From Candidatus Sulfotelmatobacter kueseliae (GTDB taxonomy: Bacteria; Acidobacteriota; Terriglobia; Terriglobales; Acidobacteriaceae), in the NCBI GenBank assembly GCA_900290255.1, contig OMOD01000135.1, positions 1 through 35,453 of the forward strand: a stretch of DNA of 35,453 nucleotides, read 5' to 3'. Shown one piece after another: positions 24,171-32,128 of the stretch. How positions within the stretch are numbered: position 1 is the first letter of the stretch; the number at the start of each line of letters is the position of its first letter. The translations under genes and the position numbers were made by a program. The notes under the pieces are model-generated. The model worked only from the letters and a program-made list of their open reading frames with translations. It was not told the origin of the DNA and ran no database searches.

Positions 24171-25877
24171 CTACTTGCCGCACATCGTTTGCATCGCTCC
24201 ACGATCGACGCGGCCACATTGTGGCACGGTCACACCGAAGAAATCTCGGCCGCCGCTGTTTTCGATGATCTTTGCGGATGCGATCGCGGGAGAGCCCTGG
24301 CGCAAGGCATATCCTTCGACGGTCTGCCGGCCTACGACAGCGTGCCCGGGATTCACCAGCAGCGGATTCGAGGTCAGCCCGTGCGCATCGTCGGCAGGCG
24401 CCACGCCATCGTACACGTTGTAGTCGTAAACGTTGTTGGTGCTCTTGCCCGGCCCCGGCGCGCTCACATAAGATCCGTCCTCGTTGCCCTTCACTCCATA
24501 GCCAAATCGCGCCGTGCCTTCGACGTAGAAAATATTGTTGTAGAAATACGTGTCGGACGCCCAGCCCGTCCAATCCGTGTGCAGAACCACATCCACGTTC
24601 TCGCCTTTCCCGACGTAAATCGTGTTGTTGTAGATGAGCGTGTTCTTCACCGGTCCGGAGAGCTTGATGCCGCGATGATGATCGTTCTGGCTGACGTTGT
24701 AGCGCACGATCGTGCCGACGTTCCCCGCGCTGGTTTCCGGGCTCTGCGATCCTTCATTGCAGATCAGCAGAAATCCGCCGTCGTTGTCGTGGCTGTAGTT
24801 GTACTGGATGATCGTATTGCGGCTGTTCCAGTCGGAATCGAAGCCCTCGGCGTCGTGCTGACCCTTGGTTCCGTAAACCTCGTTGAACTGAATGATGGTG
24901 TTGTCGGCGCTCCACGGCCAGATACCCACGTTGTAATCCTGCGAGCGCTGGCTGGCGCGGCTGACCACGTTGTATTCGACCAGCGCTCCGTCGGTGGCAA
25001 CATTCACGATTCCGTCGCCGCCAATGTCGTCGAGCACGTTCTTGCGAATCACCACCCCCAGGCTCGGATACCACTTCGAGCGCACCCAATGCGTTGACCA
25101 GCCGAAAATCCCGCTGCGGTCTACGTGCGAAATGGAATTGCCTTCGATGCGCAGATCCACGAAGCGGCTGGGTTTGGAGTCGCCGACGGCGTGATAGCTG
25201 ATGCCGCCGCTGGCTTTCTCTTTTTCATTGCCGTTGACGTCGTGAATGTGCAGGCCCTCAAGGTACAGGTGATGCAGCTCGCCGGAGTTTTCGGCGATCA
25301 GATTCACGCCGCGGCGCACGCCGGGAGTAGAGCCGGTGTTGGTGATGGCCAGATTGCGAATCTCCCAGTACTCCTGATTCTTGAGCAGCACCGCGTCTTC
25401 GGCAAGGCCCGCGCCGTTGACGGCCGCGAGCACGTCTCCGCCGTATTTGTCGATGACGACGGGATGCTCGGCTGTACCCGATCCCTTGGGCCAGAGCTGG
25501 CCCGTCCAGGAGCAGCCGGATTTGAAGAGAATGTGGTCGCCGGGATGGAAGGTGGTGGCGTTGACTTTGGCCAGGGTCTTCCAGGCGGCATCGGGGGAAG
25601 TACCGGAGTTGGTGTCGCTGCCGGAAACAGAGTCGACGTAAGGATTGGCTGGAGCGGCGGACGCCCTCGTCCGCCGGGCTCCTCCCCGGACGAGGGCGTC
25701 CGGAGCTCCACAGTCGACGTAATAGTTCACCCCGCCGCCGGACGCGTTGTCCGGGGCGTTGAAACCCACCGATGCGGCGCCGCCCATCAGCATCAGCCCA
25801 GCCAGCGGAACCGCCGCCAGCAGGCATCGGAAGAGGCGCGGGTGTCGGGCTCGAACTCTCGCGGCGAGACTATCCAT
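24171..25877 (-). CDS. secreted right-handed parallel beta-helix protein
   Basis: A signal peptide (about residues 1-36) is followed by a region beginning YVDSVSGSDTNSG and AAWKTLAKVNATTFHPGDHI, a start common to secreted pectate-lyase-like and other beta-helix proteins. The rest has many Asn-rich turns (YNVVSRASQRSQDYNVGI, IIQYNYSHDNDGGFLL, TLIYNNTIYVG) characteristic of stacked coils. A polysaccharide lyase or glycosidase role is inferred from its place between the TonB-dependent receptor and a beta-galactosidase. A catalytic site cannot be identified. Residues 56-82 come from a repeat inserted in frame just after the signal peptide, between two copies of YVD. Confidence 0.85.
   Translation of the reverse strand: MDSLAARVRARHPRLFRCLLAAVPLAGLMLMGGAASVGFNAPDNASGGGVNYYVDCGAPDALVRGGARRTRASAAPANPYVDSVSGSDTNSGTSPDAAWKTLAKVNATTFHPGDHILFKSGCSWTGQLWPKGSGTAEHPVVIDKYGGDVLAAVNGAGLAEDAVLLKNQEYWEIRNLAITNTGSTPGVRRGVNLIAENSGELHHLYLEGLHIHDVNGNEKEKASGGISYHAVGDSKPSRFVDLRIEGNSISHVDRSGIFGWSTHWVRSKWYPSLGVVIRKNVLDDIGGDGIVNVATDGALVEYNVVSRASQRSQDYNVGIWPWSADNTIIQFNEVYGTKGQHDAEGFDSDWNSRNTIIQYNYSHDNDGGFLLICNEGSQSPETSAGNVGTIVRYNVSQNDHHRGIKLSGPVKNTLIYNNTIYVGKGENVDVVLHTDWTGWASDTYFYNNIFYVEGTARFGYGVKGNEDGSYVSAPGPGKSTNNVYDYNVYDGVAPADDAHGLTSNPLLVNPGHAVVGRQTVEGYALRQGSPAIASAKIIENSGGRDFFGVTVPQCGRVDRGAMQTMCGK
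25631..25722. mobile_element. palindromic element in frame, flanked by an 11-bp direct repeat
   Basis: AGTCGACGTAA occurs at 25631-25641 and 25712-25722, on either side of a 70-bp sequence. The repeats differ from each other in the bases just outside, as expected for a target-site duplication. The element core (25650-25710) matches 8486-8550. The offset between copies is 81 bp, so exactly 27 codons are added and the frame is kept. The duplicated bases encode YVD on both sides. Confidence 0.85.
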
Positions 25878-25906
25878 TTCGTGATTCGATCTGGCAGATG
25901 GCTAAA

Positions 25907-25943
25907 ACCGGTGCAGCCTGCGAAACTCGCAGACTGCACCGGT
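25907..25943 (-). terminator. probable terminator after the TonB-dependent receptor
   Basis: On the minus strand a perfect 10-bp stem ACCGGTGCAG/CTGCACCGGT, extended by inner TGCG/CGCA pairs, is followed by TTTTAG. It lies 18 bases after the receptor stop and 29 bases before the beta-helix start. It may reduce read-through into the downstream genes rather than separate them fully. Confidence 0.75.
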
Positions 25944-25960
25944 GGAACTGCTGAACCGAG

Positions 25961-28900
25961 TTAAAACTCGAAGCGAATTGCGAACTGCCCCGAACGCGGA
26001 TTATCCGCCACGCCGAAGATCTCGCCGAAGTTCGCCGCGCCGATGCCGTTGCTGTTGTTGCCGCCGCAGCCGTTGATGTTGTAGTAGTGGCGGTTGAACA
26101 GGTTGTAGAACTCCGCGCGGAACGACATCCGGTACCGGCTCTCCGGTCCCATAGTGAAGTTCTTCAGTATGCTGGCATTCTCGTTGGCCTGTCCGGGACA
26201 ACGCAGGGCCGAGGATATCGGCGTCGGCGGAAGCACTCCCGGGTTCGGATTGCTGGCCACGCTCGTTGGCATGTACTGATTTCCCGCTGGAATGGTGCCG
26301 CTATAGCCGCTCGGCAACGGAACAAAATGCTTTGTGCCATTGGGACCTGCGTACCCGCTCAGATTGAACTGCGGGTAGAGGTTGCCCCACAGTGGCCAGT
26401 AGGGATCCGACGCCCCGATGTGGAATGGTTGTCCGGTGTAGTAGTTCACGATCCCAGCCACCGTCCATCCACCGATGATCGCATTGGCAACCCTGTTCTC
26501 TGTTGACCACCTCTCGCCCTTGCCGAAGGGCAGTTCATAGCTGGCGTATCCCTTCACGATATGGGTCAGGTCGTAGCCCGTGACCGCATGCGCGGCCTGG
26601 CCCATCTGGCTGAAATCCTGAATCGGGGTGTAGCCGTTGTTGTAGTCCTGCTCAGAGGCGAACGTGTCGCCCTCCTGCTTAGACCAGGTGTAATTCAAGT
26701 CCATCGTCAGGCCACGCCCCATCCGTTTGACTACGTCGAAAACCAGCGAATCGTAAAAACTCTGGCCTAGCGGCAAACCCACGTAGTTCAGGTTGGGATA
26801 GTACCAATATGTGCCTTCCGCTGCTGCCATGTGCGGGAACGGCGCAGTCGCCGCTAGTACCGGAGCACAGAAGCCGGGATACGGATTCTTGATGCCATAG
26901 TAGGAGGGTGGATTCGACAGGTTGTAAGCCGGAACCCACCATGGGCACGGACCAGAATAGCTGGCACAATTTGTCACCGTGGGGTCGCAAACGAAATTGT
27001 TACCAAACGCGGTGAAGCCGGGCATTGTAGCGAAGCTCTGGAACTGTGAAGCGGAGCCTTCGTTCCAGGCCAGCGCCGTATCCGTGAGCCGGTGCCCCCG
27101 GTTGCCCACGTACGAAATCTCCAGCCTGGTATTGGGCGTCAGTTCCTGCTCGATGCCGAAATTGAAAGCCTCGCTGTAACCAAGGCGAAGTGCACGAGGA
27201 TCGACGGCGACCGGGAACGGAAACGCCGTCGTAGGGTCGGTATTGACCGTCGCTTTGGTGAGGACGCCGGGGTAATTGCCCGTGCCATCGTTAGCTGCGT
27301 CGTCCCAACTGAAGTTTTGCGCGCTGTTCGACCCCAATTGCGGAGCGTAACCGTTGGGAACCCCTCCGAAGAACGTAACCCCCACCGGGTTGAAGATCAG
27401 ACCGAAGGAACCACGCAGCACGGTTTTGGGGAGCATCTGGTAGGCGAAACCGATGTCTGGTCCGAAATTCCTCCAATACTCGTTCTTCTCGAAGCTGTCG
27501 CTCCCATTCTTGGCGAAGACCAGCGTGCCGGGAACGCCGTAAATCGGGCTGATCGCCGTTTGATCGAAATTGGCCCAGCGCCCGTATTTCTCATGGAAGC
27601 GTAAGTTGTAGTTCCAGCGCAAACCCGCGCTCAGGGTGAGCTTGGGAGTGGCCTTGTAACTATCCTGGGCAAACAGCGACAACCCTTTCTGCCGCCCATA
27701 CAAGTTGTAGGCCACGGTCTCGTTCGCCTTGTCCGACAAGCCCAGCATGTACGTGGCGAAGCCAAATCCGTCGTACGGGTAGCCCGCGCCCGCGGTATTC
27801 AGATAGGAAAAGTCAAAAGCCAGGGCCCCCTGGCCCGAACGGTAGTTGATCTGGTGTGCCGTAAAGTCACCACCGAAGCTGATATTGTGCCGTCCCTTGG
27901 TCCAGGTAAGGGTGTCGCCGGTGATGACATTCACGCCAGAAAAATTCCCTTGCCACTGACTGCCCAGGAATGTCTCGTTGTGGCCATATGCTCCGTTATC
28001 CGTGAAGCTGATCAGCGGAAAAGTGTTTGCTGCGGTGTTGCCAAATCCAACTTGCTGGTTCCAGTTGCCAGGATCGGCCGGAGAGCTGGCGTTGTAGTCG
28101 AGGTTGTAGGTGAAGTTCAGCACATTCAGTACGTTTGCGCTGAAGGTGTGGGCTTCGCTGACGCGCCATTGGTCTATCCAGTAGATCTGGTAGCGTCCAT
28201 TGGAAAGTGGCCCACCATTCTGTGTCCCTGCCTGCCACACGCCCCCGCCGTCGTCCAGAGTGCGCGGCCGGTGGTTGTAAATCCACGACCCCGACAGGTG
28301 ATCCTGTTCCCGCAGGTTGTGATCGATCTTGACCACGAATTGGTTCGGCGTTTGGGTGGGCGTGTTCTGAATCAAGCCTCGCGCGTTATTGTCTATGCCG
28401 CCGAATTGCGGAGCGTAGTTCTTGTAGAACCCGTTGGCTTTCTGCGCCACCGCGCTGATCCGGGCCTGGGGGATGACGTTTCCGGCAAACGCAAACGAAC
28501 AAGGAGGAGTAGTGCACAGCGGATTCGAACCTGAATTCGGGTCATAGATCATGTTTTCCCGGGCGGGGATGCTGTTGCCGTTGGTATCGGTCACCATGAT
28601 CGGGGTGGCCGTGGAATCGTAGCCGTTGCAGAATCCGGTTCCGGCATCTCCAGTGCAGAGCGTCCCTCCCAGCAACTGGCTGAAGTCACCCGTCAACATC
28701 GCGGCCGTGGGAACCGACGTGGAACCTCCGTTGAGCCGGAAGTCGACCTGGGTGTAGCGCTCGAACGCGCCGAAAAAGAATGTCTTGTTCTTGATAATCG
28801 GCCCGCCCAGGCTGAAGCCGTAATCCCAGGCCCGCTCCTGTGACTTCTCCTGGTTGTAGTAGTCATTGGTCCAGGTATTGGCATCGAGCAACTCGTTGTG

Positions 28901-29674
28901 GCCATAAAGAAAGGCGGAGCCGTGGAACTTATTGGTTCCCGACTTCAGGTTGAACGACATGACGCCGCCGCCGCTGATGGCGCTTTGCGCATCCAGGCCG
29001 CTGGTCTGCGCCTGCAGCTCTTGCACCGCTTCCATCGTGGGGCCGCCTTCCATAGAATCCCCGCGAATATCGGCCGTGCCCGAGGTGCCGTCAATCGTGT
29101 AGTCCTTCACGAACCACTGACCGCCGTTCACCACGGCGCCGTACGGAGAGCTGATCGGCGAATAGCCCGGCGTGATCGCGACGGCAAAATTCTCCACGAA
29201 CCGGCCGCCGTTATAAATGCTGAGCGGCAGGTCGGTGACCACCTGGCCGTTCATGTTCGTCCCTTCCGAAGGCCGCTCCAGGTCAAGCACGGGCGCATCG
29301 GTGGTTACGGTGACGGTCTGGGTGACCGCGCCGACCTTCAGGGTGGCGTCGATGCGGGCCACCTCGGTCGATTCCAGCGTTACCGTCGGACGGCGCAGGG
29401 TCTCGAATCCGTCTCTCTTGAATTCGACCGAATATTGTCCCGGGAAAAGGTTGGGGATGACGTAAATACCGTCCTGGTTCGAGACCGTCTTGGTGGGGAC
29501 GTTCGTGCCGGTATTGGTGGCGGTCACGTCGACGCCGGGAACAATGGCGCCCGAGGTGTCGGTGACGGTCCCGGTGATGGTGGCTCGATTGGATTGGGCC
29601 GACAGTGCGGCGGTAAGGAAGAAGAATAAGAAAAACACCAGACAGAATTGCCTTAGGGTGATCGAAGGTTTCAT
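25961..29674 (-). CDS. Oar-type TonB-dependent receptor
   Basis: This large outer-membrane protein (1237 residues) is probably a substrate importer powered by TonB. A signal peptide (about 1-26) is followed by a carboxypeptidase-regulatory-like beta-sandwich (about 28-118, ATITGTVTDTSGAIVPGVDV to GFETLRRPTV). A plug-like region contains PVLDLERPSEGTNM. The remainder is a beta-barrel with many Tyr/Asn/Gly strands ending in FAIRFEF, whose last residue is Phe as in outer-membrane proteins. Acidobacteria commonly use such proteins where Bacteroidetes use SusC. ATG at 29674 is chosen because AGGGG lies just upstream and a signal peptide follows; an open frame extends to 29803. An operator and a strong promoter lie upstream. 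No SusD partner is present. Confidence 0.93.
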   Translation of the reverse strand: MKPSITLRQFCLVFFLFFFLTAALSAQSNRATITGTVTDTSGAIVPGVDVTATNTGTNVPTKTVSNQDGIYVIPNLFPGQYSVEFKRDGFETLRRPTVTLESTEVARIDATLKVGAVTQTVTVTTDAPVLDLERPSEGTNMNGQVVTDLPLSIYNGGRFVENFAVAITPGYSPISSPYGAVVNGGQWFVKDYTIDGTSGTADIRGDSMEGGPTMEAVQELQAQTSGLDAQSAISGGGVMSFNLKSGTNKFHGSAFLYGHNELLDANTWTNDYYNQEKSQERAWDYGFSLGGPIIKNKTFFFGAFERYTQVDFRLNGGSTSVPTAAMLTGDFSQLLGGTLCTGDAGTGFCNGYDSTATPIMVTDTNGNSIPARENMIYDPNSGSNPLCTTPPCSFAFAGNVIPQARISAVAQKANGFYKNYAPQFGGIDNNARGLIQNTPTQTPNQFVVKIDHNLREQDHLSGSWIYNHRPRTLDDGGGVWQAGTQNGGPLSNGRYQIYWIDQWRVSEAHTFSANVLNVLNFTYNLDYNASSPADPGNWNQQVGFGNTAANTFPLISFTDNGAYGHNETFLGSQWQGNFSGVNVITGDTLTWTKGRHNISFGGDFTAHQINYRSGQGALAFDFSYLNTAGAGYPYDGFGFATYMLGLSDKANETVAYNLYGRQKGLSLFAQDSYKATPKLTLSAGLRWNYNLRFHEKYGRWANFDQTAISPIYGVPGTLVFAKNGSDSFEKNEYWRNFGPDIGFAYQMLPKTVLRGSFGLIFNPVGVTFFGGVPNGYAPQLGSNSAQNFSWDDAANDGTGNYPGVLTKATVNTDPTTAFPFPVAVDPRALRLGYSEAFNFGIEQELTPNTRLEISYVGNRGHRLTDTALAWNEGSASQFQSFATMPGFTAFGNNFVCDPTVTNCASYSGPCPWWVPAYNLSNPPSYYGIKNPYPGFCAPVLAATAPFPHMAAAEGTYWYYPNLNYVGLPLGQSFYDSLVFDVVKRMGRGLTMDLNYTWSKQEGDTFASEQDYNNGYTPIQDFSQMGQAAHAVTGYDLTHIVKGYASYELPFGKGERWSTENRVANAIIGGWTVAGIVNYYTGQPFHIGASDPYWPLWGNLYPQFNLSGYAGPNGTKHFVPLPSGYSGTIPAGNQYMPTSVASNPNPGVLPPTPISSALRCPGQANENASILKNFTMGPESRYRMSFRAEFYNLFNRHYYNINGCGGNNSNGIGAANFGEIFGVADNPRSGQFAIRFEF

Positions 29675-29690
29675 AGGAAATACCCCTTGT

Positions 29691-29710
29691 GCCGCCCGGC
29701 GCCGGGCGGC
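29691..29710. promoter_or_regulatory. perfect 20-bp GC palindrome in the receptor 5' leader
   Basis: GCCGCCCGGCGCCGGGCGGC is fully self-complementary. It lies just upstream of the receptor ribosome site and downstream of the LacI-type operator, so it would form a hairpin in the leader. It could also be a repeat or a second protein-binding site. Confidence 0.6.
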
Positions 29711-29721
29711 AACCGATGTTG

Positions 29722-29733
29722 GTAAACGTTTAC
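29722..29733. promoter_or_regulatory. LacI/GalR-family operator
   Basis: GTAAACGTTTAC is a perfect palindrome with the central CG typical of LacI/GalR repressor sites. It lies about 48 bases before the receptor ATG and within the predicted leader, so a bound repressor would block transcription. A weaker site with the same core, GTACACGTTTGC, is at 29864-29875. No LacI-family gene is in the window. Confidence 0.75.
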
Positions 29734-29786
29734 TACAAACCGCAAACAATAGGCTCGATGGGCCACTGCCGTCGTCCAAACCCCGC

Positions 29787-29816
29787 AACATAAATACCCG
29801 CAAAGACCACTGTCAA
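29787..29816 (-). promoter_or_regulatory. probable promoter of the TonB-dependent receptor
   Basis: The minus strand has a perfect TTGACA (29816-29811), an 18-base spacer and TATGTT (29792-29787). Transcription would begin near 29780 and run through the LacI-type operator and the GC palindrome before the ATG at 29674, giving a leader of about 105 bases. Confidence 0.55.
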
Positions 29817-29891
29817 GAAAAATACTTGGCCTCAAAGACCCGGAAAGCACCAGCCGGCGCCGCGTACACGTTTGCAGGAAAACGGGTTAAG

Positions 29892-31745
29892 TCAGTACAC
29901 GACAGCGTACACTTTCCCCTCCAGCCTCACTTCCTCCCCGGTCGAAGTGCACTCCACTTGCACCGGATCTCCGGCTTTGAGTGTCCCGTGACGAATCTCG
30001 CCCACCGCCCACGACAAACCGCTCCAGATTACCTTGTCGTAGTCGATCTCGACCGGCAGCGGCTTACCTGCCTGCCACGCCTTGATCACGAACACTTTGC
30101 CCATATTCGTGCCATTCGGGGGACCACCTTTCCAGCTGCGCATTACGCTTCCGTCTTTCGCCGATCGCTGCTGCATGACAATCCGCAAGTCGCCCTTCGC
30201 CGGAGCCGTCACTTCGGCTCGAATCACATTCCCCTCGCCCGTGAATTTCGCCGCAACTTGCGTGATCGATTGCGGAATCCGGACATCCTCCTGCACGCCC
30301 AGATCGTACTTGGCGCTGGCATACTTGCCGAATCCTACTAATGCCATCTGTCCCGGCCCGAGCTTAATGGGGTCGCCGCTGAGGATGGGCATGAATCCGG
30401 CATCGCGAAACAGGATGCGCCCGCCGGAAACGGCCGGTTGTTCCCGGGAAAGCCGCGCCATCTGAATTTCTTCCACACTCTGCGCGGGATTCACGACGGC
30501 GTAGACCGCCCCATCGGAATCGAGCGAACCGAAGCCATACGGCTGCACCTCGCCGGGAATCCCGCCGAAAGTTTTGCTGCGGCCCGTGGCCAGCAATTCC
30601 CGGTACAACGACTGCGCCTTGGCGAACCAGCGGGCATCGTCGTCGGTGAGAAACTCCAGGCTGCCATAGATGGTATTGACCCAGCCGCCGCGAGCCATCA
30701 TCAGGATGAGTGCGCCTTTCCAGGCGTGCGTCTTGCGGTAATAAATCGTGCCCGTATTGCCCAGCATGAAGCCGGTCGAGTCAACGCGCTCCAGCGGAAG
30801 AAAACTCTGCTGGTAGCGGCGCACCATGTGGTCGCTGTAAATGTCGACCGAGCGCCAGAAATTCATCTCCGGCACGTCGGAGGGCCGGGGATCGCCGGAG
30901 TACATGGAGTCAAACACTTCCAGCCAGCGCAGGTCGACGACGTTATGAAAGGGGAAAGGCCCGGCCGTGGATTCGACGTCGCCGCCGAAGCCGTTGAAGG
31001 CAACCAGCACCACGTCGGGATTCTGCTGGCGGAATTTTTGCAGAGCGTCGCGGAAAGCCTCTTCATTCCGCGCCCGGATCTCGGCCGGACTGTTCGTCCT
31101 TGCCGTCTCCGGCGTGGCCGCGCCGAAATCCACGAAATCAAATTTGTAGATGCGGATGCCGCGGTCGTACCAATATTGGAGCGTTTCCATGAAATTGGGC
31201 AGGAATCCGCCCTCGGAAAACGACATCGCGCCCTTGTTCTCGTTCAGGGACTCCCGCCATTCCGGCGCGGCATTGATTTTGACCAGCGTATTGGTGCTGA
31301 ACCAGAGACCGGGCAGAATGCCGTTTTCGCGGCATTTACGAATCCATGCGTCCGGCCCGTTGGGCCAACTCGGCTTGCGCCAGGTGCGGTAGCTGCCGTC
31401 GGGATCGAACCAGAAGGCGTCGATGGTGTAGTAATCGATGCGCACGCCCAGCCGCCGCAGCCGCAGAATCTCATCCAACTCTTTCATCGCCAACTGCTCG
31501 GTCAGCAGGACGTTGTCGGAAAGTTCGTCGTACGCCGACCAGTTGTTGTAGACGAAGATCGGATCGCGCGCCAGCGGCTCACCCAGGCCGGGTAAAGGAT
31601 TGAGAGGTCCGCCGCTGACTTTTGGCGGCTCGTTCTGGGCCGCGGAGTTGCTGATGAGAACGGCGGCGAGTGATGCTGCCGCCAGCCAACCACAAACCAT
31701 CGCCGCTATCCGCCGAACCACTGCCTGTGTCGCACCTGGTTTCAT
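29892..31745 (-). CDS. secreted GH-D-like glycosidase, possible alpha-galactosidase
   Basis: A signal peptide (about residues 1-36, ending NSAAQ) is followed by a TIM barrel related to clan GH-D. RIDYYTIDAFWFDPDGSYR forms an early strand with acidic loop residues. IRIYKFDFVDFG holds a candidate nucleophile D203, with D206 nearby. In alpha-galactosidases the nucleophile also ends a barrel strand of this type. The acid/base is not obvious; candidates lie in DLRWLEVFDSMYSGDPRPSD. A beta-sandwich domain follows from about residue 430. Family assignment to GH36, GH27 or a related group is uncertain. AGGAG precedes the ATG. It is the first gene of the cluster, with the receptor 218 bp downstream. 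Confidence 0.8.
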   Translation of the reverse strand: MKPGATQAVVRRIAAMVCGWLAAASLAAVLISNSAAQNEPPKVSGGPLNPLPGLGEPLARDPIFVYNNWSAYDELSDNVLLTEQLAMKELDEILRLRRLGVRIDYYTIDAFWFDPDGSYRTWRKPSWPNGPDAWIRKCRENGILPGLWFSTNTLVKINAAPEWRESLNENKGAMSFSEGGFLPNFMETLQYWYDRGIRIYKFDFVDFGAATPETARTNSPAEIRARNEEAFRDALQKFRQQNPDVVLVAFNGFGGDVESTAGPFPFHNVVDLRWLEVFDSMYSGDPRPSDVPEMNFWRSVDIYSDHMVRRYQQSFLPLERVDSTGFMLGNTGTIYYRKTHAWKGALILMMARGGWVNTIYGSLEFLTDDDARWFAKAQSLYRELLATGRSKTFGGIPGEVQPYGFGSLDSDGAVYAVVNPAQSVEEIQMARLSREQPAVSGGRILFRDAGFMPILSGDPIKLGPGQMALVGFGKYASAKYDLGVQEDVRIPQSITQVAAKFTGEGNVIRAEVTAPAKGDLRIVMQQRSAKDGSVMRSWKGGPPNGTNMGKVFVIKAWQAGKPLPVEIDYDKVIWSGLSWAVGEIRHGTLKAGDPVQVECTSTGEEVRLEGKVYAVVY

Positions 31746-31768
31746 GGTTCCTCTCCTACCTTGTCCGT

Positions 31769-31812
31769 GTGGGGACAGCCGCCCTCGGCTGTCCGGCGGA
31801 GCGAAGCTCCGC
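31769..31812. repeat. copy of the GGGGACAGCCGCC repeat
   Basis: This 44-bp segment is identical to 16759-16802 on the same strand. It contains the GACAGCCG/CGGCTGTC hairpin and a second palindrome GCGGAGC-GAA-GCTCCGC. It lies 24 bases upstream of the GH-D-like gene. Confidence 0.92.
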
Positions 31813-31828
31813 AGTTGTGAGTCTTCCC

Positions 31829-32020
31829 CGACCAGCTAGCGTGGTGTCTCGCCAGTTCGCGTCAAAAGTTGGTCAGGCTTTGAAAGGGCGCGGCTTCCAG
31901 CCGCGCCGTGAAGAGCCCCTGGAAAACAGCGGCTTTAGCCGCTGGGGCCAGGAAACCTCGACCCAGATTTGAGGCCTGACTTTGTTCGCGTATTTGCGGG
32001 ACACAACACTAGCGCCTGCC
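31829..32020. repeat. 192-bp composite element with imperfect terminal inverted repeats
   Basis: The left arm (31829-31877) contains GCTAGCGTGGTGTCTCGC, and the right arm (31975-32020) is its imperfect reverse complement (GCTAGTGTTGTGTCCCGC when inverted). Between them lies a copy of the repeat also found at 3120-3310 (GAAAGGGCGCGGCTTCCAGC and GGCTTTAGCCGC). It appears to be one element nested in another. It accounts for much of the 383-bp gap between the GH-D-like and histidine kinase genes; the remainder, to 32128, shows no gene. Confidence 0.75.
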
Positions 32021-32128
32021 TGCAAAATGATGCAAGCGGAATCCTCGCTGTGCCCGAGGATAGCCGTGAAAGAGGGGAACGCCGGAGCGAGCGAGAAGAC
32101 GAAGTCTCGCGCCGATTCGAGCCAGCGT

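Noticed and set aside
24061..24573. Minus-strand frame of 170 codons overlapping the 3' end of the beta-helix gene
   Set aside because: It is a frame shadow, Arg-rich and with no domain. The beta-helix frame ends normally at 24171.
29722..29733. CRP-type site as an alternative to a LacI-type operator
   Set aside because: The palindrome has a central CG and no TGTGA arms, which fits LacI/GalR better.
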